NCBI GenBank assembly: GCA_030605265.1
Contig: JAUWIR010000256.1
Location: 1-6,670, forward strand
Direction: 5' to 3'
From: Pseudomonadota bacterium
GTDB taxonomy: Bacteria; SZUA-182; DTGQ01
DNA: 6,670 nt
Shown here: piece by piece, positions 1-6,334 of the stretch
How positions within the stretch are numbered: the stretch's first letter is position 1
Layout: each line of letters opens with the position of its first letter
Made by a program: the position numbers and the translations under genes
Notes under the pieces: model-generated
What the model saw: only the letters and a program-made list of their open reading frames with translations
Databases searched by the model: none
What the model was told of the DNA's origin: nothing

Positions 1-911
1 AAAAATTCAAAACTCCTTATGTGGCCATTTTATTAACAGGGGCATTTATGATCTTCTCCCTTTTTCTCAAATTAGATACCCTGGTGAAAACCGCCTCTAC
101 TGTTCTTATTCTTACCTTTTTATTTTCCTGCGTCTCAGTGATCATTATGCGAGAGAGCCGCTTGCAAAATTATCGTCCTTATTTCCGTTCACCTTTATAT
201 CCCTGGATACAGATAATAGGAATATTAGGGTTCAGTTTTATGATCATTGAAATGGGAAAAAAGGCCCTGGGTGCAAGCTCTTTTCTGATTGCTACGGGAA
301 TCTTTGTTTATTGGGTTTATGGTCGCATCCGCACAACAAGAGAATACGCGCTTCTCCACCTTATTCAAAGAATTACAGCCAAAGAACTTACTACTCATCT
401 ACTTGAAACCGAATTAAAAGAAATCATCAGGGAAAGAGATGATATTATTAAAGATAGATTTGATAAAATTGTGGAAAACTGTGTAGTACTTGATATTGAA
501 AAATCCATCCCTGTAAAAGAATTTTTCTCTTTGATTGCCAAAGCCCTCTCCTCTAGGATCAATATAGAACAATCTATTCTTCTTGAGTTGCTTCTTGAAA
601 GAGAAAAAGAAAGCAGCACTGTCATTAGTACGGGATTGGCCATACCGCACATTATTATTCCGGGAAAACTTAGCTTTGATATACTCCTGGCCCGCTGTAA
701 AGGGGGTATTTACTTCTCTCCCACTAATTCAGAAATCCACGCTGTTTTTGCCCTTATAGGTACGAAAGATGAGAGAAATTACCATCTGCGCACCCTATCA
801 GCAATTGCTCAAATAGTTTTAGACCCGAATTTTGAAATACAGTGGATGGCGGCTAAAAATAAAGAAGCTCTAAAAGACATCATCCTCTTGGGCAAAAGAA
901 AGCGACAGTAA
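1..911 (+). CDS. APC-family permease with C-terminal PTS EIIA-type domain (5' partial)
   Basis: The gene enters from the left edge. The frame is open from base 3 and reads KFKTPYVAILLTG, a typical mid-permease APC segment, so the GTG at 21 and the ATG at 48 are internal codons. Numbering from the GTG, four hydrophobic membrane segments are visible (about 2-16, 25-43, 60-77 and 83-100), with the APC-like YRPYFRSPLYPW between the second and third. A charged, probably helical linker (about 103-160) leads to a PTS EIIA type-2 fold (about 160-292). It carries GLAIPH with the expected phospho-acceptor His210 (bases 648-650) and a second conserved-type His in NYHLRTLSAIA. The protein would sit in the inner membrane and import an amino acid or related solute, which cannot be specified. 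Inference: the EIIA domain gates transport according to PTS phosphorylation. No transporter or kinase partner is visible beside it. Confidence 0.85.
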   Translation, partial: KFKTPYVAILLTGAFMIFSLFLKLDTLVKTASTVLILTFLFSCVSVIIMRESRLQNYRPYFRSPLYPWIQIIGILGFSFMIIEMGKKALGASSFLIATGIFVYWVYGRIRTTREYALLHLIQRITAKELTTHLLETELKEIIRERDDIIKDRFDKIVENCVVLDIEKSIPVKEFFSLIAKALSSRINIEQSILLELLLEREKESSTVISTGLAIPHIIIPGKLSFDILLARCKGGIYFSPTNSEIHAVFALIGTKDERNYHLRTLSAIAQIVLDPNFEIQWMAAKNKEALKDIILLGKRKRQ

Positions 912-952
912 AAGTAATTCCAATTATGAAACATTTTTTAATTTTTAAGTTT

Positions 953-1020
953 ACTACAGAGAACATAGAGTTTTTTTCATGTTCTTTCTGCGAACTCTGC
1001 TTCTCCGGGGTGAAAAATTA
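953..1020 (+). repeat. Degenerate intergenic palindrome of 9-nt units (element A)
   Basis: A purine-rich half (cagagaacatagag, 957-970) is followed by a T7 centre (971-977) and then a pyrimidine-rich half (ttctttctgcgaactctgc region, 982-1000), ending in ggggtgaaaaa. The core agaacat (960-966) pairs perfectly with atgttct (979-985). On the reverse strand the right half reads as roughly 9-nt steps beginning cagaaag and cagagtt. It resembles the dispersed CAGAGAAC-type intergenic repeats seen in many environmental bacterial genomes; that comparison is from memory. It contains no gene. It has the same plan as the element at 6605-6670. Confidence 0.5.
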
Positions 1021-1074
1021 TTACCTTGATTCACATTATGTCAAAGTAAAAATTGCTTTGGCAGTAGGGAACAT

Positions 1075-1103
1075 TTGACTATTGTCTTAAATATTTATAA
1101 AAT
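1075..1103 (+). promoter_or_regulatory. Putative sigma70-type promoter for asnS
   Basis: TTGACT (1075-1080) matches the -35 consensus at five of six positions. It is separated by 17 bp from TAAAAT (1098-1103), which matches the -10 consensus at five of six. Transcription would begin near 1110, giving a leader of about 135 nt that includes the hairpin at 1120-1191. The region is A/T-rich, so chance matches are possible; spacing and orientation upstream of asnS are the support. Confidence 0.4.
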
Positions 1104-1119
1104 CAACTGTGTAATACAT

Positions 1120-1191
1120 TCGTAAAAAATTAAAGGTGAAAAGTAAAAAGTTTATAATCATTTTAATCGTTTTACATTTCAGTTTTTACGA
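1120..1191 (+). repeat. Long imperfect inverted repeat / hairpin in the asnS leader
   Basis: The outer arms tcgtaaaaa (1120-1128) and tttttacga (1183-1191) are perfectly complementary over 9 bp. The inner arms tgaaaagtaaaa (1137-1148) and ttttacatttca (1170-1181) pair at 11 of 12 positions. The left side has an 8-nt bulge, the right side one base, and the apical loop is about 21 nt. It could fold as RNA in the asnS leader, or be a small A/T-rich palindromic repeat of the gtaaaa/tgaaa type. No T-box consensus (AGGGTGGNACCGCG-like) or anti-terminator partner is seen, so a tRNA-sensing role is not supported. Confidence 0.5.
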
Positions 1192-1233
1192 GAGTATCTC
1201 AGCCAACATTAATCTATTCAACCAAGTCTTTTT

Positions 1234-1243
1234 AGGGGGGGAG
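1234..1243 (+). promoter_or_regulatory. Ribosome binding site of asnS (G7 tract)
   Basis: An A followed by seven G and then AG sits directly before the ATG at 1246. It fixes the start codon. It stands out because the surrounding leader is almost entirely A/T. Confidence 0.7.
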
Positions 1244-1245
1244 TT

Positions 1246-2640
1246 ATGGATCGAGCAAAAATTGCCCGTATTCTTCAGATGGAGGAGTATGGTTCCAATA
1301 TATTATTGAAAGGATGGATACGTACAAAAAGAGACTCCAAAGGGGGGTTTTCCTTTTTAGAAATAAATGACGGATCAACTATTGAAAATATTCAAGTAAT
1401 AGCTAATCAAACATTGGAGAATTATCAAAAAGAAATCCTTCACTTGTCCACAGGTTGCAGTGTAGCTGTAGAAGGAGAATTAGTCTCTTCTCCCGGCAAA
1501 GGGCAAAAAAATGAAATCCGGGCCACTAAAATAAAAGTCTATGGATGGTCTGACCCAGAAGAATATCCTCTTCAAAAAAAAAGGCATTCCTTTGAATTTC
1601 TTCGCCAAATTGCTCATTTGCGCCCTCGAACCAACACCTTCGGTGCAGTAACCAGGGTCCGCAATGCTCTCAGTCAGGCAATTCATACCTTTTTTCAAAA
1701 ACGCGGTTTTTACTACATTCACACCCCAATCATTACTGGCAGTGACTGTGAAGGGGCTGGAGAATTGTTCAAAGTAACTACCTTAAATTTAGGGGACCTC
1801 CCCTATGATCAAGCAGGACAAATAGACTATACACAAGATTTTTTTGGACGTGCCACCAGCCTTACAGTGAGCGGTCAATTAGAGATTGAAACCTATGCCC
1901 TTGCTCTTGGCGATGTTTATAACTTCGGGCCCACTTTCCGGGCGGAAAACTCAAACACCTCCCGTCACTTAGCTGAATTTTGGATGATTGAGCCTGAAAT
2001 GGCTTTTGCTGAATTGAAAGAGGATATGGATTTAGCTGAAGATTTTCTTAAAAGTATCTTTACGCATATATTGGATCATTGCCAATCAGATATGCATTTC
2101 TTCAACCTCCGAATAGATAATACTATTATTGAAACCATAGAGCATATTATTCAATCCACCTTTGAGAGAATAACCTATACTGAGGCAGTTGAAATTTTAG
2201 AAAATTCAGGGGAAGATTTTGAATTTCCTGTTAAATGGGGTGTGGACCTTCAATCGGAACATGAGAGGTATTTAACTGAAAAAAAAATAAAAAAACCGGT
2301 TTTTGTTATTGACTATCCAAAAGAGATAAAAGCCTTCTATATGAAACTGAACGATGATGGTCGAACTGTTGGGGCTATGGATGTTTTAGTCCCCAGAGTC
2401 GGCGAAATCATTGGAGGAAGCCAACGAGAAGACAACTATGAGGCGCTTAAACAAAAAATCGCTCAAATGGGATTTTCAGAAAAAGAGTATTGGTGGTATT
2501 TAGACTTGCGCAAATACGGCTCTGTCCCCCACTCCGGGTTTGGCTTAGGATTCGAGCGGCTTGTTCAGTTTGTCACTGGTATGAATAATATCCGTGATGT
2601 CATCCCTTATCCTCGTTCACCCAAATCTGCAGAATTTTAA
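1246..2640 (+). CDS. asnS: Asparaginyl-tRNA synthetase
   Basis: Class IIb aminoacyl-tRNA synthetase that charges tRNA-Asn with asparagine in the cytoplasm. It has 464 residues, close to the usual bacterial length of about 465. An N-terminal OB-fold anticodon-binding domain (about 18-101, with GWIRTKRDSKGGFSFLEINDG) precedes the catalytic core. Motif 1 lies around 153-175 (RGFYYIHTPIITGSDCEGAG). Motif 2 is around 226-252 (FGPTFRAENSNTSRHLAEFW, then MIEPE). Motif 3 is around 431-457 (GFGLGFERLVQF, then IPYPR). The AEFWMIEPE and VSGQLEIETYA signatures separate it from AspRS. The ATG has a strong, unusually G-rich Shine-Dalgarno (1234-1243, seven consecutive G) three bases upstream. A promoter-like pair lies 143-171 bases upstream. 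Nothing looks damaged. Confidence 0.97.
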   Translation: MDRAKIARILQMEEYGSNILLKGWIRTKRDSKGGFSFLEINDGSTIENIQVIANQTLENYQKEILHLSTGCSVAVEGELVSSPGKGQKNEIRATKIKVYGWSDPEEYPLQKKRHSFEFLRQIAHLRPRTNTFGAVTRVRNALSQAIHTFFQKRGFYYIHTPIITGSDCEGAGELFKVTTLNLGDLPYDQAGQIDYTQDFFGRATSLTVSGQLEIETYALALGDVYNFGPTFRAENSNTSRHLAEFWMIEPEMAFAELKEDMDLAEDFLKSIFTHILDHCQSDMHFFNLRIDNTIIETIEHIIQSTFERITYTEAVEILENSGEDFEFPVKWGVDLQSEHERYLTEKKIKKPVFVIDYPKEIKAFYMKLNDDGRTVGAMDVLVPRVGEIIGGSQREDNYEALKQKIAQMGFSEKEYWWYLDLRKYGSVPHSGFGLGFERLVQFVTGMNNIRDVIPYPRSPKSAEF

Positions 2641-2672
2641 CTTATTGAAATTAATGCATAATTTAAAAAAAA

Positions 2673-3587
2673 ATGAAAAAAAATAGTTCTCCTATTCCTA
2701 AAGCGAATCTAAAAGCAGTAAACAAAATCGTTCAGCTTGGCTGCAAGCTCCCCTTCGGATATTACTTTGCCTCAACATGTATCCGCCTGGCCTATCTTTT
2801 TTTTGGTATCAAGTCAAAAAAAACAAGCATAAGCGGCCTGAAAATGAGCTTTCTTGAAGCAGGTAAAGGTCCATATCTTATTCTTTTACATGGTCTTGGG
2901 GGAAGCTCACTCACCTGGAGCTTTAATATAAAATATTTATCCAAAAAATTTCATATAGTTGCTCCGGATCAAATTGGTTTTGGGCGCTCAGATAAACCTC
3001 TTATTAACTATCGAATTTCCATTATGTCAGAGTATCTCCATGAATTTCTATCAGCTCGAAATATCTCCAAGGTTACTCTGTTGGGAAGTTCACTGGGGGG
3101 ATGGATCGCCACCCATTTCACTCTAACCTATCCGGATATGGTGGAAAAACTGATTTTAGTTGATAGTGCCGGCTATGCTCTTGAACATTCTTTTTCATTT
3201 CGAGAAAGATCACTCCTGAACGCAGTTACTCTATACTCTACCAAGACATTTTTTCAAAATCTTTTTTTTTAATCTCATTTAGTGAATGAAGCTGAATTAA
3301 AAATCCGATTACCATTAAAACTGAATTCTAATGAACCTTATGTGATTGATCGGTTCTTAGACTCTATTGAAAAAAGGCTTGATGTTTTGGATTACCGGCT
3401 ATCTGAAATCAGTATTCCTACATTAATCCTCTGGGGAAAGGAAGATAAAATTTTCTCTTTTGATCATGCTTTGCGATTTCATAAGGAAATTAAAAATTCA
3501 AAATTAGTCGCCTTTGAAAATTGTGGCCATATGCCTCAGTTGGAGAAAGCAGAAAAGTTTAATCAAGAGGTTTTACAATTTTTATAA
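2673..3587 (+). pseudogene. Alpha/beta hydrolase, interrupted by an in-frame stop
   Basis: Two open pieces in the same frame, 2673-3272 (199 aa) and 3273-3587, together make one alpha/beta-hydrolase of normal length (about 303 residues) with a single TAA at 3270-3272. The first piece carries the oxyanion-type HGLGGSS (73-79), the APDQIGFGRSDKP strand/loop and the nucleophile elbow GSSLGG with Ser140. The second carries the catalytic acid in WGKEDKIFS (Asp, about codon 258) and the His in ENCGHMPQLE (about codon 286). The triad is therefore complete only if the stop is absent or read through. The stop ends a T9 run (3262-3270). Adding or removing one T does not reopen the gene, but one substitution in the TAA does. 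The ATG has no clear Shine-Dalgarno and sits in an A-run 32 bp after asnS. An N-terminal extension of about 50 residues includes a hydrophobic patch (about 27-46). Substrate unknown; it could be an esterase or a C-C hydrolase. A recent nonsense mutation, a read or assembly error, or readthrough are all possible. Confidence 0.75.
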
Positions 3588-3735
3588 GGCCTTTTTACCT
3601 GTCCTTCCTGTCATGACCCCCACCCTGCCAACCAAAGCTATAGATATTTGCGAACTACTAAGGGAAAAAAAAATTAAAAAGGCCGAACATGTGAAAAAAT
3701 TTTGTCTGTCATGCCATCCAAAATTTTTTTACCTT
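3588..3735 (+). pseudogene. Relic of a doubled-CXXCH cytochrome c domain, frameshifted
   Basis: Directly after the hydrolase stop, the same frame reads GLFTCPSCHDPHPANQ and on through SYRYLRTTKGKKN to a TAA at 3675. The CPSCHDPH block (3600-3623) is the first half of the doubled-CXXCH motif. Removing one A from the A9 run at 3665-3673 joins it to KKAEHVKKFCLSCHP (about 3677-3720), the second half, at the expected distance for that family. There is no start codon or Shine-Dalgarno for it: upstream in this frame lies the hydrolase stop. The sequence beyond 3720 shows no further family similarity. It is therefore a decayed fragment of a multihaem cytochrome, or the victim of sequencing errors in homopolymers, rather than a working gene. 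The intact multihaem gene 340 bp downstream suggests that both belonged to one cytochrome locus. Confidence 0.6.
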
Positions 3736-3768
3736 TCACTTTTTACAAGCGCATTTAATATAGATTAT

Positions 3769-3794
3769 CAATTTTTTTTTCAGCAAAAAAATTG
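3769..3794 (+). repeat. A/T hairpin, 10-bp perfect arms
   Basis: The arms caattttttt (3769-3778) and aaaaaaattg (3785-3794) are perfectly complementary around a 6-nt loop (ttcagc). The stem is almost purely A/T and is not followed by a clear T-tract on the + strand, so it is weak as a terminator for the hydrolase transcript. It might be only a by-product of local homopolymers. Confidence 0.3.
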
Positions 3795-3821
3795 AAATTT
3801 ATATGGCAATCAGTGTATTAT
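3792..3821 (+). promoter_or_regulatory. Weak candidate promoter for the cytochrome gene
   Basis: TTGAAA (3792-3797) and TATTAT (3816-3821) are separated by 18 bp. An overlapping TATAAC (3819-3824) is another possible -10 but is badly spaced. The resulting leader to the ATG at 4077 would be about 250 nt. The region is A/T-rich, so this is only a candidate. Confidence 0.25.
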
Positions 3822-4076
3822 AACTTATAGTAACCTGATTTATAAATTCAATTAATTTGGAGGATAATGCACCAATCTTTAAAACTAAATCATTTTCAGA
3901 GGCTTTTATTTCGGCATAGGCTTATTTCATTCAGCTCAATTTGAACTTAAAAACACTCCCCAGCTCACCTTTCAAAGTTCGCCCTACCTTTTTAACCCAT
4001 TGAAATAAGAACTTTGCCTTTCTTCTGATTTATTCCATTTGTTTATAAAAATTTCTTTAAGGGAGGAAGGGTATTT
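3796..4076 (+). other. Non-coding leader region of the cytochrome gene
   Basis: About 280 bases without a credible protein-coding frame. It holds an 8-bp inverted repeat, caaagttc (3973-3980) with gaactttg (4009-4016), around a 28-nt loop. It also holds a 25-codon open frame (3867-3944, starting MHQSLKLNHF) with a GGAGG only three bases before its ATG. No known riboswitch was recognised. The cytochrome ribosome binding site closes the region. Confidence 0.4.
4061..4070 (+). promoter_or_regulatory. Ribosome binding site of the multihaem cytochrome gene
   Basis: The purine run GGGAGGAAGG lies six bases before the ATG at 4077 and supports that start. The encoded N-terminus is a good signal peptide, which agrees. 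Confidence 0.7.
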
Positions 4077-5699
4077 ATGGCACGGTTTGAACATAAAGGG
4101 TTTATAAAAATTATTAACAAAATTTCTTTTCTGATTCTTTTCCTTTTTATTTCTTTTTTAATCTCTAAAAATACCTCGGCGATTGTCTGTCTGGACGAAG
4201 CTTGTGTCGGCTGTCATGTAATCGGAACAGCCATTAATATATCCCTCACTCACCCCAACCTCTTTTTGGGATGCATTACTTGCCACAGCCCTGAATGCAT
4301 ACCAGGTATCCATAAAAACGGTATTCGAGAACTTGATCCTCTTTTCTATAATTTTTCCGGAACAGTTGCTAATACCGGCTGCAATGTTTGCCATGGGGCC
4401 CCCCCTCAAGCAGTTTGTGTGGGAGGGTTGGTTACCGATCATTGTCTTGATCCTTCCGGGTGCAATCCAGCCATTTTTAATTGTATTACTTGCCACTCCA
4501 ATTTTAATGGCACATCCGCCCATATCTATCCCAAAATACCAGGTGTGCCACCTTTTGCCCCTGTGGCCAGTATCTCCCAATGCTTCGGATGTCATAGCCT
4601 GGCCCTATTCGTTGGAAGAAGCGGAGCCCATGCCACCCATTTTCTTACTCAACTAATGGAGGCTCCCACTACCAATAGCACCGGTATAAAGATAGGATGT
4701 GGTGTTTGCCACCCTGATCTTACTGTTAATTTGGGTGCAGATCACCTGACTTGTATCCCCGGAACATCAAATGCCTGGGCCCCCGGAAAGGTACCTGTTC
4801 TCTTTGATCCCCTTTTACCGCAAATAGGCCTCGGAGATTTTTATGCACCCGGACTCATTGGAGGAACGGGAAGTTGTGTTGTTTATTGCCATAGTAATGG
4901 ACTAACTCCACCAACTAACGCCTTAACAGCGCCTTTAGGCTACCCCGGCTCATTTCTGCCTTTGCCGTGGAATTTGCCCTTTCCTGTTGATCCAATAACA
5001 CTGGATTGCGGATGCTGCCATGCTTTCCCTCCAATAACCCACACAACCACCAAATCAGATTGTAATCAATGTCATCCAACGCCCGTTCTTAGCACTGGCC
5101 CAACGAGCGCCTATCATATTAACGGCATTGTTGATTTGTGGAAATATTTAGCAGCCCTCGGCCCGGCTATTCCACTTATTGTGCCGAACGCCCCCTCCCC
5201 TACTCCATCCTCTTCCTTTAATTTGATGGGCAATCTCGGTCTTAACATTAGTTTCCCTTTTAATAACCCTTTTACTATAAATGAGCCATCGCTCCTTTCT
5301 TCTTTCAATCCTTTAAGTGGAGGTGTAAATCCCTTTATGCTGTCCCTCCCCTTTCAAACAATGATACCTCCTCAATCCTTTAATTTTTTGAGCGATTTCA
5401 ACACCACCAATGCTTTCAATGCTTTCTCACTTCTTCCCACAAATTATTCAGGGATGCCGAATTTATTTGCCAACAGTCTCCTGAATCCAATGACTAATTT
5501 TTTTTCGACTTCTTTTCCTCCCTTTTCTAATTTATCACTAGGAGGAGGATATAATTTTTCTCTCCCAAGCACTTCATCCTGGGGCTTAAATTTTCTTAAT
5601 CAACCCTTTGGTTTTTCCTTTAACAATATGTTTAATTTTCCATTTTTTTCAAACAGTTTTAACTTTGGAGGATTTCGGCAACCTTTTTTCTATTTTTAG
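4077..5699 (+). CDS. Exported nonahaem-type c cytochrome with Phe/Asn-rich tail
   Basis: A 540-residue exported protein. Residues 1-35 form a signal peptide (basic start, hydrophobic core about 17-30, cleavage likely after NTSA). Eight canonical CXXCH sites begin at Cys43, 66, 102, 136, 169, 208, 311 and 329. A ninth, atypical CVVYCH (CX3CH) begins at Cys267 within the context SCVVYCHSNG. That stretch and the following W...DCGCCHAFPPITH resemble the Geobacter-type CxxxxCH...CXXCH cytochrome family, here with a spacer one residue shorter. The mature protein has exactly nine non-motif His (59, 79, 122, 149, 185, 188, 223, 322, 347), enough for bis-His ligation of nine haems. Residues 371-540 have no Cys or His. 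From 381 on there are about 32 Phe and 26 Asn in 160 residues but only three charged residues, ending RQPFFYF. Role inferred: periplasmic or surface electron transfer. The tail may anchor or assemble the protein. No partner oxidoreductase is in the window. Confidence 0.85.
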   Translation: MARFEHKGFIKIINKISFLILFLFISFLISKNTSAIVCLDEACVGCHVIGTAINISLTHPNLFLGCITCHSPECIPGIHKNGIRELDPLFYNFSGTVANTGCNVCHGAPPQAVCVGGLVTDHCLDPSGCNPAIFNCITCHSNFNGTSAHIYPKIPGVPPFAPVASISQCFGCHSLALFVGRSGAHATHFLTQLMEAPTTNSTGIKIGCGVCHPDLTVNLGADHLTCIPGTSNAWAPGKVPVLFDPLLPQIGLGDFYAPGLIGGTGSCVVYCHSNGLTPPTNALTAPLGYPGSFLPLPWNLPFPVDPITLDCGCCHAFPPITHTTTKSDCNQCHPTPVLSTGPTSAYHINGIVDLWKYLAALGPAIPLIVPNAPSPTPSSSFNLMGNLGLNISFPFNNPFTINEPSLLSSFNPLSGGVNPFMLSLPFQTMIPPQSFNFLSDFNTTNAFNAFSLLPTNYSGMPNLFANSLLNPMTNFFSTSFPPFSNLSLGGGYNFSLPSTSSWGLNFLNQPFGFSFNNMFNFPFFSNSFNFGGFRQPFFYF

Positions 5700-5709
5700 A
5701 GAATATGCT

Positions 5710-5736
5710 GGAAGGAGTATATCCTCTTTCCTTATT
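5710..5736 (+). terminator. Possible terminator after the cytochrome gene
   Basis: ggaaggag (5710-5717) pairs with ctctttcc (5724-5731) over 8 bp, including one G-U, around a 6-nt loop. It is followed by the T-rich ttatt. It starts 11 bases after the stop codon. The T-tract is short and interrupted, so efficiency is doubtful. Confidence 0.4.
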
Positions 5737-5782
5737 CCTTTAAAGAAAAACTCTAAAAATTATTTTTTAATATATTATTATA

Positions 5783-6334
5783 ATGGATTTTCAATTAGTT
5801 CTGGAAAAATTATTAGAAGCTTTTAAGAAGGACCATATTCTTTATGCCCTCATGGAAGGCTTTGCCCTTGGTTTATTCGGAATATACCGGGCAACAGTGG
5901 ATCTTGATTTTCTCATCAACAGAGATGATTTAGAGAAAGTTCACAAGATTATGTCTGATTTGGGATATGAACGAGCCCATACCTCAGAAAATGTTTCACA
6001 ATATCTTTCACCAATAGAAATATTAGGAGAAGTTGATTTCCTTCATGCTTTTCGTGATTTATCAAAAGCTATGCTTAATAGAGCAGAAGACAAAAATATA
6101 TTTGGCGGCAAACAAAGAATAAAAGTCCTACGACCGGAAGATATAATTGGCCTTAAAGTTCAAGCTATGGTTAACGACCAGATGAGATGGAATAGTGATA
6201 TTGCAGATATAGAAAAAATTATGTCACTTCATGGTAAAAAGCTCGATTGGCAAATAATTGAAGAATATTTTTCATTATTTAATTTACATAAAATTTTTGA
6301 AGAACTGAAGGAAAAGTACCATGCATCTGAATGA
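5783..6334 (+). CDS. AbiEii-like nucleotidyltransferase
   Basis: A 183-residue protein with the minimal nucleotidyltransferase fold. GFALGLFGIYRATVDLDFLI (26-45) fits the pattern G-x-A-x(4)-G-x2-R-x-T-x-DxD, with Asp40 and Asp42 as the expected metal ligands and Asp85 in GEVDFLHAF as the likely third carboxylate. LRPEDIIGLKVQAM (116-129) and the Arg/Asp-rich RWNSDIADIEKI (135-146) are typical of the AbiEii/AbiGii-type and related families. The usual second Gly of the GG motif is Phe27 here. It may transfer a nucleotide to RNA or protein; the substrate is unknown. No clear Shine-Dalgarno precedes the ATG in this A/T-rich stretch; the next Met (24) would delete part of the fold, so the first was kept. 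It overlaps the next gene by 14 bp, implying translational coupling and a shared function. In related two-gene systems this protein is the toxin, but that is not shown here. Confidence 0.8.
   Translation: MDFQLVLEKLLEAFKKDHILYALMEGFALGLFGIYRATVDLDFLINRDDLEKVHKIMSDLGYERAHTSENVSQYLSPIEILGEVDFLHAFRDLSKAMLNRAEDKNIFGGKQRIKVLRPEDIIGLKVQAMVNDQMRWNSDIADIEKIMSLHGKKLDWQIIEEYFSLFNLHKIFEELKEKYHASE

Larger units (their letters stand above)
912..1245. other. Gene-free stretch upstream of asnS
   Basis: No open frame with a credible start or family motif was seen in these 334 bases on either strand. The stretch holds, in order, a degenerate palindrome of 9-nt units (953-1020), a sigma70-like promoter (1075-1103), a long imperfect hairpin (1120-1191) and the asnS ribosome binding site. 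No convincing rho-independent terminator follows the permease gene; the 953-1020 palindrome could serve that purpose but is A/T-rich and imperfect. Confidence 0.6.

Noticed and set aside
21..23. GTG as the start of the permease gene
   Set aside because: The frame is open to the window edge and the preceding residues KFKTPY fit an internal APC segment; too few membrane segments remain for a complete transporter.
395..652. Reverse-strand Ser/Leu-rich open frames inside the permease gene
   Set aside because: They are antisense to the EIIA linker, with biased composition and no recognisable domain.
1104..1245. T-box or other tRNA-sensing leader for asnS
   Set aside because: No T-box consensus, specifier loop or GC-rich terminator/antiterminator pair is visible.
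3514..3795. Open frame of 93 codons as an intact gene
   Set aside because: Its first part overlaps the well-supported end of the hydrolase in another frame, and only its CLSCHP segment makes sense, as the second half of a frameshifted cytochrome relic.
4158..4595. Reverse-strand open frame of 145 codons
   Set aside because: It is antisense to the CXXCH region of the cytochrome, with no family motif and no start signal.
4333..4656. Open frame of 107 codons, hydrophobic, resembling a membrane protein
   Set aside because: It lies wholly inside the cytochrome gene in another frame, lacks a ribosome binding site, and its hydrophobicity mirrors the Cys/His/Pro codons of the real gene.
5779..5784. 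TATAAT resembling a -10 box
   Set aside because: It overlaps the ATG of the nucleotidyltransferase, so transcription would start inside the gene; the stretch is A/T-rich and a chance match is likely.
5608..5826. Open frame of 72 codons bridging the cytochrome end and the nucleotidyltransferase start
   Set aside because: It overlaps both real genes out of frame and has no motif.
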